From NCBI GenBank assembly GCA_030998225.1, contig JAPYXD010000754.1:5890001-5954000 (forward strand): a stretch of DNA of 64,000 nucleotides. The letters are read 5' to 3'. This DNA comes from Diplolepis rosae. Lineage: Eukaryota > Arthropoda > Insecta > Hymenoptera > Diplolepididae. The stretch's first letter is position 1. The number at the start of each line of letters is the position of its first letter. Of the stretch, positions 1 to 9,609 are shown piece by piece. The notes beneath the pieces were generated by a model. That model was not told the origin of the DNA and did not search any database. It worked only from the letters and a program-made list of their open reading frames with translations. The position numbers and the translations under genes were made by a program.

Positions 1-589
1 TGTAGCGATTCACCTTGAAGTACCGATTCACCTCAGTTGATGGCACATGCATAGGGTGTAAAAATGTAAAAAAATTTTCCAACAAAAAAAGTAAAAAGCA
101 AGATTTTGATATGAAATGAGGTTTTGAAGGTGAATGGAATGTGTAATACACAGATTTACACTATTTAAATCGTAGATAACGACTTCTGCAAGTATATTTA
201 TGTGAATTCATGCAAAAGAAAAAGCGTTAAATATAGGACAGCAAAAAAGGGTAGCTGCGACAGATTATGAAAAACGAGTCGCCCCTGACTGCATGATAGA
301 TAGTACCTGGGTGCATTCATCGTCAACAAATATCCATCGGGATAAGTTCTAAATTTATCCATCTTCTCTTCTTTCATGTTCTCTAAAACATTTGCAGCTA
401 ACGATTTTTCTACCATGATAAATGAATCTGTAGGTATTTAGCTAACAAATAATAAATTAAAAGAAACGAACTGTCTGCTAAAAACGTAATCAAATCTAAG
501 TTCAAATGTTTAGGTGTATTTTTTAAATTTGAATCATGTTTACATCTATTCTCAAAAATGTGACTTAATTCTCAAATTGTGTCTAAGTT
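1..589. other. AT-rich sequence, no gene seen
   Basis: I see no coding potential, structured repeat or recognisable element here. The only open frames are short, AT-rich and featureless. It may be an intron of the iRhom gene upstream of the first visible exon, but nothing shows this directly. Confidence 0.4.
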
Positions 590-960
590 CCTTCCATATA
601 ATTTTTTTTATGCTTAGTACCTTTATTAAGATAGATTTTGGGGGGTTTTAGAAATTCCAGCACCTTTGTGTATTTTTAAACTAAAAGTTTTGAGTTCTTT
701 GGGCATTTTTTTGACATTTTTTATTCTATTCCTTACAATGTGTAGCAACTTTTTGGGTATGGAAAATAAAGTAAGATGACTGAAAAAAAGTTATAAATAA
801 AATTAAAAAAACTAATAAGAATATCCCAAAATATAAGAAAACAATTTTTTTTAGTTATTTTTTTAGCTAGAGTGCTTTCCATACCCAAAAATATTGATAA
901 TATAACAAAGAAAAAGTGTCAAAAATTTCAAAGGCCTGTGTCTAATATTTGAGATTTTAT
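590..960. repeat. Partial copy of the AT-rich element of 54.9-55.4 kb
   Basis: This stretch shares ordered blocks with both arms of the palindrome at 54.9-55.4 kb: CTTCCATATA, TTAGTACCTTTATT, AATTCCAGCACCTTT, TTTTTAAACTAAAAGTTTTG and TGTAGCAACTTTTTGGGTAT. The order and spacing are kept, so it is a diverged, truncated copy of that dispersed repeat. No coding function is visible. Confidence 0.6.
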
Positions 961-1265
961 TCAAACATATCCCGTGTAGAAATTTAGACCGGTTTTTATC
1001 GGGCCCTGGCCGGGCCCCGGATAATCAACCTGGATAATATCAGGGCCCCGGCCGGGTATACCGGACAGGGCGCGGTCATTTTCGTCACGGGGAATCAAGC
1101 GCGCCCCGGTCGGGCTAGAAGCCCGGTTAATCCTCGATCGGGTACCGGATAGTTTCCGGTCTGTACCCTGCCAGTCCCTGGTCAGGTATACGTATAAGAT
1201 GTAATCCTCTAAATTACTTTAAAATATTAAAATAAAAGCAGAAAATTATACATTTTTAATTGCTA

Positions 1266-1271
1266 TTTATT
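1266..1271 (-). promoter_or_regulatory. AATAAA polyadenylation signal of the small spliced gene
   Basis: On the - strand AATAAA lies about 40 nt after the stop codon at 1310-1312, a normal distance for a cleavage/polyadenylation signal. In AT-rich DNA the hexamer is common by chance, so it supports the gene model without proving it. Confidence 0.4.
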
Positions 1272-1309
1272 AGTCATACATAATATATTTGTTGCGACAA
1301 ATCTTTAAA

Positions 1310-1643
1310 TTAAATCAAGTTCATTTGTTGAATGTATTGAATTTTATCAGCAGGATCTTCACTTATAATAGGCTCTTGCTCATTATTGTCCTGGTGAATT
1401 TCGTGATCAAAGTTTTCTTCATGATCTTTTGTGATAAAAAAATAAAACATTTTTGATTATTTAAACATAAATATATGTCAAAACATACAAACAGAACTTA
1501 CCCAAAGGTGTAATGGGAGTCTCAATTTCACTATCAAAATCATCTATGTCGATATCGATTAAATCATGTAAAATTAAACTATTTTTTATTAACCTGCGCT
1601 TCTTAGAATGCCTATGATTTACATCACGAATACGTTTATCCAT
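1310..1643 (-). CDS. Small two-exon gene, 85-residue charged protein (unrecognised)
   Basis: Reading the - strand, exon 1 (1643-1502) starts at ATG and ends at a consensus donor (G|GTAAGT). A 76-bp intron ends in a T-rich tract and AAAAG (acceptor at 1427-1426). Exon 2 (1425-1310) continues in frame to TAA. The two exons sum to 258 nt, or 85 codons plus stop. A perfect AATAAA signal follows about 40 nt downstream (1271-1266). The product has a strongly basic N-terminal segment containing SKKRR, like a nuclear localisation signal, then an Asp/Glu-rich middle (IDIDIDDFDSEIE) and an acidic C-terminal half (DHEENFDHEIHQDNNEQEP). I see no transmembrane segment or known domain. It lies inside the CCCGTG-ended element, so it may be an element-encoded accessory protein, a fragment of a transposase gene, or a captured host gene. 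The matching splice phase, stop and poly(A) signal favour a real gene; the function is unknown. Confidence 0.5.
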
Positions 1644-1756
1644 TATTTAAACCGATACTATACGTTATAATTTACAGTGAATTCCCAAGAATGTTAACAT
1701 GCTCGAAAACTTTGAAGTTAAGACATCATGGTTGCAACTTCAGTGGCAAAAACGTA

Positions 1757-1959
1757 CTTACAGTCCTGAACGTTCATTGAACGATGGAAAATATTTATTT
1801 GAAAACGAAATGATTATTGTTTGCACAAGAAAATTAAACAATAGTGGTTTGTTTATGGCCGATTGTATATTTAAAGGACCCCAAATATAAACATAATAAT
1901 TAATTATCTTGTAAAACAAAATTTTCTGTCATCGTTCAATGAAGGTTCAAACCTGTAAG
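1757..1959. mobile_element. 203-bp MITE, TIR CTTACAGTCCTGAACGTTC, copy 1
   Basis: The ends are inverted repeats of about 40 bp (CTTACAGTCCTGAACGTTC at the left; GGTTCAAACCTGTAAG at the right), flanked by TA on both sides. A second copy in the opposite orientation lies at 55758-55960 and shares the interior ATTGTATATTTAAAGG, which confirms a mobile family. No coding capacity. Confidence 0.85.
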
Positions 1960-1961
1960 TA

Positions 1962-2718
1962 AAGGGTTTCCCAATAGGGGTGATATGATTTTGAATGTCC
2001 CTATCGGGCTGATTTGAACTGAAATTTTTGACGTCTGCTGTCAGTTGTCATCAGTAAGGTTTGCCATTTAATCATGAGTAGTTTCACGCTTCCACAACGT
2101 TTGGAAATTGTCCAATTATTTTATCAAAATTCGAGAAGTTTTGTCGGTGTTCAAAGAGTATATCGTGCAAAATATGGTCGTCATTCTGCTCCATCCGCGC
2201 TCTCAATTCGTCGAATAATCGATAAGTTGGAGAGTGAATTTACTCTTTTGGATACTAAGCCTAAAAATCGTATGCGTACCGCACGTTCTACACAGAATAT
2301 AGCCGCCGTACAGGCCAGTATCGAGGAAAACCGTGAATTGTCCGTGCCACGCCGATCTCAGGAATTGGGCCTGTCCAGGATGACTACCTGGCGTATTTTC
2401 CGATTGGAACTTGGCCTCCATCCCTATAAGATGATTCTGGCCCAAGAACTGAAGCCTAATGACCATCGTTTGCGTCGGGAGTTCGCGGATTGGGCTCTGG
2501 AATCAATTGAAAATCATCCCAATTTTCATCAAAAAATCATCTTTTCTGATGAGGCGCATTTTTGGCTCAAGTCTCGGGGGACATTTGGCCAATATATTCT
2601 TTAAATCATAAATGGCATAGAATATCCAATATAATAAAAAAGATTTCGATCAATTCCGAATGAATATTCAGTGTTTTTTTTCAATTTCAAAACATATCAC
2701 CCTTATTGGGAAACCCTT
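1962..2718. mobile_element. Deleted mariner-like element with DUF4817-type transposase
   Basis: Terminal inverted repeats start AAGGGTTTCCCAATAGGGG at the left and end AAGGGTTTCCC inverted at the right, each flanked by TA (1960-1961 and 2719-2720). At 757 bp it is much shorter than an autonomous element of about 1.3 kb. It sits exactly in the right-hand TA duplication of the neighbouring 203-bp MITE, so it inserted after that MITE. Both lie inside the CCCGTG element. Confidence 0.85.
2074..2604 (+). pseudogene. Transposase, N-terminal half only (DUF4817/Tc1-mariner type)
   Basis: The 176-residue frame starts MSSFTLPQRLEIVQLFYQN, the helix-turn-helix start typical of DUF4817-type proteins (about residues 1-55). 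A second DNA-binding helix region follows (LSVPRRSQELGLSRMTTWRI, about 95-115). After the linker comes IIFSDEAHFWL (about 155-165), which carries the first catalytic Asp of the DDE/D triad. The frame then stops soon after. The second Asp and third acidic residue are missing because the 3' part of the gene is deleted; the right terminal repeat follows about 110 bp on. It cannot encode an active transposase, but its ends could be mobilised by an intact relative. Confidence 0.85.
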
Positions 2719-3985
2719 TATATCTGGCAATAGCTGTATTTTTAAATTTTTCTACACAATTTTCGGTCTCACATATATTTTAACATCTGATTTAATATAT
2801 TATAGATACATTATTTTTATAAAACTTGTTGGCATATTTATAAAAATGCAAATTTCGAAACAAGCAGACGACCTGGTCGGGTCCCGTCCAGTGCCCGGGC
2901 GGAAACCGTAAAGCAACTTGCATGGCCATAGTCTGACCAGGCCCTGGTTGGGGAGAATTTTTCAAACTGCGCGGGCAAGGCCCGACCAGGCCGCGGTTGG
3001 GTAAAAGTTACCGGGCTATTGCCCGGCCAGGACCCGACCGTTAGCAGGGCATAGTCGAAACAATTTCTGCACGGGATGTTGCAACAAACGTGGAAAATCA
3101 CAACTTACAGGAAACGGAGTTTACAGTTTACAGGAATTTTATTTATTTTTCCAAGATAACAAATCCGATTGCCCTGAAAATTTACACACATACTCAGAAA
3201 AGTAGAGAGAATAAGAAAATAACAGTTTTGAAAAATGTCAAAAAAATCAAAAATATACCAATTAAAGGTAGCGTATCTGCTTAAGCTGAACGCTTGGAAA
3301 CTTCGAAAGTAACTTTAGAAACTTAAAAGTAGTAGAGAAGGACACAAATATATTTTTTTTAGAATTTTCAAAGGTTAGAGGGCTTTTATATATATTTCTT
3401 TTGTTGACTTATGAGAAAAAAGACTTTAAGAACTAAGAGAAAAATAATGCAAAATGTTATAAATTTAATGTTACATTTCTGAAAAATAAATCTTCAATAT
3501 ATGGGACATTCTTTTGCAAATCGTACACCCATATTGAGTTCAGAATTTAGATTTGCTCAAAATTTTTTTTATAGCTTCTTTTTAATAAATTAACCAACAC
3601 GTATATCGGGATTTTCGAAAAAAAAATTTTTTGAGAGATATATTAATTTAAACTTTTGATAAAATTGGATAAAATGATAAATTCTATTGTACTTAAAATT
3701 CATTATCTCCGGTTGAAATATTCAAATTAATTTCGGGTTTGTTTCATTTTCTAGCTTATTACGTTAGGTTTTCAGATAAATAGTGTTATAATTTTTATTT
3801 TTTTAATTAACTACAGATATAAGCAATTTAATCGTTTAAACAATTTTTGCATGTTCGCCCCCTCAGTAGAAAAATTTGCAAAAAATAGTATCATATGCGC
3901 TATGTCTCAATATAACTAGCGTACACTCGAGATTGCCTATAACGAGATTCCCTGTAACAAGGCCTCTCTTATACGAGCGCGCTAC

Positions 3986-4685
3986 TGTTCCCCACAACGA
4001 GCAGACGATCGACCCCTCTTCCCCCACTACTACGGAATGAAGCGCGCTTGAATTTGAAACAGTAATCAATGAGTTTGATGGCTTTTATCACAAATTAATG
4101 AGAAAATAATTGGTCCATTATTGAAAAATTACTTAATTGTGTAATTTTACAGTATTTGAAATGAAAAATTTAATATTTAATTTTTCCAATCTGGAGTAAG
4201 TTTTTTTGGAAATTTTGATATTTCACACATTACTGTAGATAAGTAAAATTCTCCCTTTTTAAACAATATGTATTAAAATTTTATATAATTGCAATTAATC
4301 AGTATGTATAATTTTGCGCAGTTTATTATTCTGATCAATACTGCATGTGTAATACTATGTTTCGAAACGCATTTTTTATAAATGAAAACCAACAGCAACA
4401 CTTTAACATTTATATTGCATTTATCATCAAGACTTTTCTTTTTTTCTGGAAATATTCAAAAATGCACACGATAAGCATAGATATTTTTATTATTATATTA
4501 TTATATTTTTAGTATTTTGAATACATACCGTCAAATAAGTCAATTCCATGTTGAGTACTCGCAAAAATCTTTTTTATACGCTTTTTTACTATGTACATAC
4601 AATTATTCACATGGCAAGAGTGACAGACTGACAGACTGACTGCACGCATCATATAATGCGCATAACAGCGCCTAGCAACAAGTAA
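3986..4685. other. AT-rich spacer, no gene seen
   Basis: Interior of the inverted-repeat structure. It contains one (GACAGACT)n-like stretch at about 4621-4640 and otherwise AT-rich sequence with no usable frame or recognisable element. Confidence 0.35.
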
Positions 4686-5960
4686 GTGTTACATCCCTGA
4701 TATTTCAAAATTTTAATTCCTTTCGCCTGTGCCTAGGCAACCCAGTAAACGCTCAGGGATATAACTGATACATGTCTCCTTATTACAATACTAATAGTAG
4801 GAAACATCTGTCAGAAATTATTTGAGGTCGACAAGGCAGTTGAGTTGCACAAAACAAGAAAACTGCCTTACCGTCGGTAATGTAGGAAATCAGATAAGTA
4901 AACATTAATAATTATTTAACGATAATAAATAACAATAATATTCATTATTGTTAACATCAGTCGTTAAATAGGTAATAATAATAATCAAACACTAGTACAT
5001 AATAATCGGCAATGACCAATAATGGATAATCAATAACATCAATCACATTATTGGGGATTCGCTAGATGACGTGAATAATATTTCAAAATGTAGACACTAA
5101 AAGATAATGTATTACATAAATATTATAAGAAAATCAGATTGAAAACTAATGTGTAAAATAATAGATAAGTCAGTGCATTTGTAACTTAGTACAATTGCAT
5201 CGACCTGTCAACATATACATATTAAGTAACATAGCTGAAAAGACGAGAAAAAGATGTACCGCATTGAGCGTAAATGAACTTTGATTCCGATAATATGACC
5301 TGTGTGGGAACGCGCCGCGAGTTCATGCATTTACGCGATTGTCAGCAAGTATGGTCAATGACATTTCTGCCAGACGCGTGCCGATCCACGAAAATATGAA
5401 TGCTCTCCCACTATAGGAATAATCAATAATATATAAACCCCAGATTTACCTCTGGAGGTTGTCTTTTCGCTAGTAGCTGTTCAGTCTTCAAGATCTTAAC
5501 GTCGGTAATCATTCCGTCCGCATAAGTCATACTGTCGGTGTCACGAATTGACCCTTCGATATTCGTAAATCGGTATCTTATACAAGGATTACCTCGGTAC
5601 TTGGTAAATATAATCCCTGGTCCTTAAGTGGTGCAAGTCCGGTGATCGTGAATTAATAAGTGCCGTTAGATACGTGTATCGTCGTTTTAAGTCGAGTTCT
5701 GAGAGTTAAATCTACGGAAAACGAACTTAACCAGTGTTTAGCAAGCAAGTTGGATTGTCTGATATGTTTCCTGTACTACTTGACTAGCACTACTTAACTC
5801 CAGCCAGGATCTTTTATTAAATCACAAAAATAGTAGAGCTTTCCGTTCATTCTACTCTACGCTTCAATCGAGAGTTGAGTAAACCGTGAATCGCAAAATT
5901 TATTCCAACAGCTACATCTATTCACGCAGGAACGAATGAAAGTAATCTGCGCCTTGGGCA
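4686..5960 (+). mobile_element. Possible solo LTR with core promoter
   Basis: The stretch opens TGTTACATCCCTGA and has higher GC than its surroundings from about 5280. It carries a TATA-like AATATATAAACC at about 5431 followed by TTCAGTCTTCAAG, like a retrotransposon LTR promoter and start. AGTAA occurs directly before the start and again at about 5940, which may be a target duplication. No canonical CA end and no second LTR or internal gag/pol region are seen, so this is tentative. A host promoter or other repeat is possible. Confidence 0.3.
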
Positions 5961-6930
5961 CACATAGAAAATTTTTAATTTCAAAAACTTAAATTCTTAA
6001 AATTAAATTGATATTATGAAAATTTAAACAAAAAAAAGTCGATAAGTGTATTACATAAAATATGAAATATCACATAAATTACTCAGGCAGAATAATAATT
6101 TGGTATTCGCAAATGTAAAATCCATATTTTGAAAATATAAAACACAGAAAATAAAAGAACCTTCTTTTAAATGTTTTTATACAAGATACTTCTTAATAAT
6201 AATGCAATTTTTTAATCTACATTTGAAAATTTAGTTTCACTAAACTTCATACGTCGTTATAATAAAAATGTATACTAAATGTAATTTAATAATTATATTG
6301 TATATATTAATAATCATAGTTATAATAATTGATTAATTATATTAATTTATAAAAATATTTTATTAATCATTTATGAAAAAAGTTGATTTATTTTTACTTG
6401 AGTAAGGCTAAAAAATTTTATTGACGGCACTTACTCTCACAAGCTCTGAATATATTTATATATGTAAGGTTATATGTTTAAGTGTATTTGTGATTTGAAA
6501 TGTGATTGGCTACGTCTGGATGGTGTGAATGTGTATTTGTATGTTGTTTATGTATGTACCGGATGACTATTGGTAGGCTCGAGGTAAGAATTTTTTTTTA
6601 TTTAAGAGAACCATACCATTGCCAGTTAAAATAACACGCCCGATGCTCATTTTACCCAACTACGGTTTGAAGCACCTCAAGCGTCGGTGATATACTTATA
6701 CATTTCATGTTAACCCACTGACGCATGTTGGTGCCCTGTCGTCAATAACGTTTTACTCAACTCCTTACTATTCCCTATGTAACGCTTATTGTTATTCACT
6801 TTGAGTGAATTAGGTATATATCAAATTGATTTTACCCGTCTAGGATTTAATAGATGTTCAAATGTCCTTATGTCCCAAGTTTAATCGACAGAGTTGAGTA
6901 AAATTACTTCAACTATTTTTCTCTGTGTAA

Positions 6931-7230
6931 GCATCTCAAAACTTATTATATTAACTATAACGCCAATTGTAGTGCGTGAATTGTGTACCTAGACATCTCA
7001 AAACCTAGTATATTAGCATAAAACACACGCAATCAACCGCGGAAGTCACATATATAGGCATCTCAAAACTTGTATTATTGACTTATATAGACGCACACTT
7101 TTAATGCGTGAGTTACATATATAGGCATCTCAAAACCTGTATTATCGACTCATAAACGCATAAAACCCTTAATATTGCCTTCTCATCTTGAGAAGTAGTA
7201 TAAGTCTTACACATAAGCATCTCAAAACTT
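6931..7230 (+). repeat. Five degenerate ~65-bp repeats carrying CATCTCAAAAC
   Basis: GCATCTCAAAACTTATTATA and close variants recur at about 6931, 6993, 7058, 7125 and 7217, at steps of about 62, 65, 67 and 92 bp. Between them a second block resembling AATGCGTGAGTTACATATAT recurs. The copies are diverged, so the array is old. No protein is encoded across it. Confidence 0.7.
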
Positions 7231-7293
7231 ATTGTATATTTATCTTTTAATTAATAAAGCTTGTACACCGCAATATAATCAAATTTGTTATTA

Positions 7294-7572
7294 CACGGAG
7301 AAACTTTTTATATCAATTTTTAATATAGTATTTTTCAATTTAGGGAAAAACATATCACTTTGAGAATTTTTGTTAGTAAAAATACTAAACTTTGTAATAA
7401 TGATATGAAACTTTAGTATGAACTATAGTAAAATTTGCTATGGACTATGCTGAAGTTTCATATCATTATTATAAAGTTTAGTATTTTTACTAACAAAAAT
7501 TCTCAAAGTGATACGTTTTTCCCTAAATTGAAAAATACTATAGTAAAAATTGATATAAAAAGTTTCTCCGTG
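7294..7572. mobile_element. Fully palindromic 279-bp MITE (CACGGAGAAAC ends)
   Basis: The element is an almost perfect palindrome centred near 7433. The left half starts CACGGAGAAACTTTTTATAT and the right half is its reverse complement, flanked by TA on both sides. Diagnostic interior blocks are TTTTTCAATTTAGGGAAAAA and GTTAGTAAAAATACTAAAC. Transcription would give a hairpin with arms of about 135 bp. The high arm identity points to a fairly recent origin or homogenisation. A diverged relative lies around 13255-13420. Confidence 0.9.
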
Positions 7573-7813
7573 TACTGTGAACAACTCGAGCCGCATAGGT
7601 TTGACTAGTGACCACGATCCCACACAAAAATATAAATAATCAGAATTTACCACTCTAATTTAATCAGCAAACTTTCCTCCCTTTTCCTAATTTCCCAACC
7701 TACCCTCGCCTTAGCTTGGGACGTAACATAAGATATGGAGGGGATCCCTCTCGTGCTCGATGCAAAGAGGCCTCCGATGCTCGAGCTTCTCGTTATAGAG
7801 AATCTCGAGTGTA

Positions 7814-8253
7814 CATTTAATAAAAGTGGAGACTCAATTAGATCGGAAGATATTAAATATTTTTGAGCGCGCGACGTGTTTAATAATTTCTAAGTCGAGC
7901 CGCAACTACTCTCTAAATCTGAATCAGTCAAATTTTCACTGCTTAAATCAGTGATTTGCCTTTTCATTGATTCAGCAGTGAAACAATATTTTTCGCTGTT
8001 AAATCAGTTAATTTTCACTGATCAATTGGTGGAAACAATATTTTTCGCTGTTAAATCAGTTAATTTTCACTGAAGTAATCATTGAAATTCGACTGATTCA
8101 CAGCAACCTTTTTTTAGCTATTTGAATCAGTCCAATTTCACTGATAATGAGTAGATTTTGACTGATTCAGATTCCAAAAATAGCTCAGCTCAAAAAGCTC
8201 AAAAATATTTAATATCGTCCGATCTAATTAAGTCTCCACTTTTATTAAATATG
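7814..8253. mobile_element. MITE inserted in an inverted-repeat arm (TTTAATAAAAGTGGAG ends)
   Basis: Inverted ends of about 50 bp (TTTAATAAAAGTGGAGACT at the left; its complement AGTCTCCACTTTTATTAAA at the right) enclose a GC-poor core holding a second MITE. Comparison with the intact opposite arm at 3918-3930 shows the empty site, so the boundaries are well supported. No coding capacity. Confidence 0.8.
7909..8174 (+). mobile_element. ATCAGTGA-rich MITE, type B, right end truncated
   Basis: It starts CTCTCTAAATCTGAATCAG after TA and has the type B interior (TCAGTGATTTGCC, GTAACC then TTTTTAGCTATTTGAATCAG). The terminal TTTAGAGAG is missing; the element ends in TGACTGATTCAG followed by unrelated sequence. 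It is nested inside the MITE at 7814-8253. Confidence 0.8.
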
Positions 8254-8690
8254 CGCTAGTTATATTGAGACATAGCGCATATGATACTATTTTTTCCAAA
8301 TTTTTCTACTGAAGGGGCAAACATGCAAAAATTGTTTAAACAATTAAATTGCTTATATCTGTAGTTAATGAACAAAATAAAAATTATGAAAATATTCATC
8401 TGAAAACCTAACATAATAAGCTAAAAAATGAAACAGACCAGAAATCGATTTGATTATTTCAACCGGAGATAATGAATTTTAAGCACAAGAGAATTTAACA
8501 TTTTGTCCAATTTTATCAAAAGTTTAAATTAATATATCGCTCAAAAATTTTTTTTTTTCGAAAATTCCGATATACGTGTCGATTAAATTAATAAAAAGAT
8601 GCCAGGAAAAAAAAATTAAGACTTTTAAATATGTTAAAATTTTTTTTTTTTTTAAATTCGTACAATTTGCAAAAGAATGTCCCATATGTG

Positions 8691-9600
8691 TTCAAAAATA
8701 GAATTTTTTTCTGACAATAAATAAAATTGATATTACATTTATGAAAAATAAATCTTTAATATAGTATTTAAAGTTTAAATTTTATTTTCAAGCATTAATT
8801 GAAGTACAAGTAATATTAGCTAAAAAAAAGAACCTTAAGCTCTTAAAAGTTATTGCATAAACTTTAAAAAAATATTATTCTATGTTCACCTCTCTTTGCT
8901 CTTCTCCTTATATTTTGTGAAGAAATCTCGATTTGTGTAATTTGTAATTATTATTCAAGCTTTTAACGTTTAGTGAAAAATGTAAATTAAGACAACCCTC
9001 TACTACGTCCCAAGACTCGTGCACCATTATATAAGCTTCGGTGACGTTACACGAGTCGTAATTAGACAATTACATGCCAACCGTGAAAATCGTGAGAGCT
9101 GGGTCTATCGATGTGTTTGAAGAGAACATCTTCTTACACGGTATAACACAATTGCAAAGCACCTTCCACTGTCTGACTATTACGGCATCATTCAAGCGGC
9201 TTAGAGTTTCAGTGCAGCTCGGTTCGTAAATGAGTCAAGGAATTAAAGCTGTCGGTCAGTTAGTTATTATATCAAAATATTATCATCTTTTTAATCCAGT
9301 TTTTCAATCCCAAGGCAATTCATATATGTATAGGATAATGTAATTAGCTTTTAGTATCCCGAGAGAAAATGTAGACTTTCAGAATTGATTGAATATGAAA
9401 AATTTAACTTTTTTAAATTCCAACTATGGCCAGTTAAAATATATAAATATGTTTTTTTAAACCGAAAATTGTATTCAACATTTTAGAAAATTTTAGGTGC
9501 GACGCCTTAATTTCAATTTGAAATTTTAATGAAAATATTATCTTTTATAAAAAATTATATTTACTTATTATATATACATTTTTTATGTATATAGTTTGAT
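8691..9600. other. No gene recognised
   Basis: AT-rich flank of the inverted-repeat structure, followed by a somewhat GC-richer unique stretch at about 9000-9240 (CTACGTCCCAAGACTCGTGC onwards). I found no motif, element end or convincing frame in it. It could be part of an unrecognised LTR or element. Confidence 0.35.
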
Positions 9601-9609
9601 ATTTCTTGT

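Larger units (their letters stand above)
971..3075. mobile_element. 2.1-kb TIR element with GC-rich subterminal zones
   Basis: The element starts CCCGTGTAGAAATT (971-984) and ends with the inverted match AATTTCTGCACGGG (3062-3075). Just inside each end is a GC-rich zone (about 985-1190 and 2866-3060) packed with variants of CCCGGCCGGG, CCTGGTCGGG and GACCAGG. These stand out sharply from the AT-rich surroundings and look like subterminal transposase-binding repeats. The interior holds a small two-exon gene on the - strand, a 203-bp MITE and a deleted mariner-like element. No clear target-site duplication is visible. A related GC-rich end occurs at 11931. I cannot assign it to a superfamily. 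Confidence 0.6.
3500..8690. mobile_element. 5.2-kb structure bounded by long inverted repeats
   Basis: The left arm (about 3500-3985) matches the right arm (about 8690-8254 and 7815-7742) inverted. Matching blocks include GGGACATTCTTTTGCAAAT, TTAAACTTTTGATAAAATTGG, CATGCAAAAATTGTTTAAAC, GCGCTATGTCTCAATATAAC and ACTCGAGATTG. The right arm is split at 7814-8253 by a later MITE; the left arm keeps the empty site (GTACGCTAG). Inside are a possible solo LTR, a ~65-bp repeat set and a palindromic MITE. No transposase is seen. It could be a large foldback element or a nested composite; the outer limits are approximate because similarity fades in AT-rich sequence. Confidence 0.6.

Noticed and set aside
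4921..5040. AT-rich origin-like or hairpin region (AATAATA/TATTATT words)
   Set aside because: Simple-sequence palindromes of this sort are expected in DNA this AT-rich; there is no specific support for an origin or element.
6931..7230. CRISPR array
   Set aside because: Only five diverged repeats, irregular spacing, conserved inter-repeat blocks, and an animal genome context.
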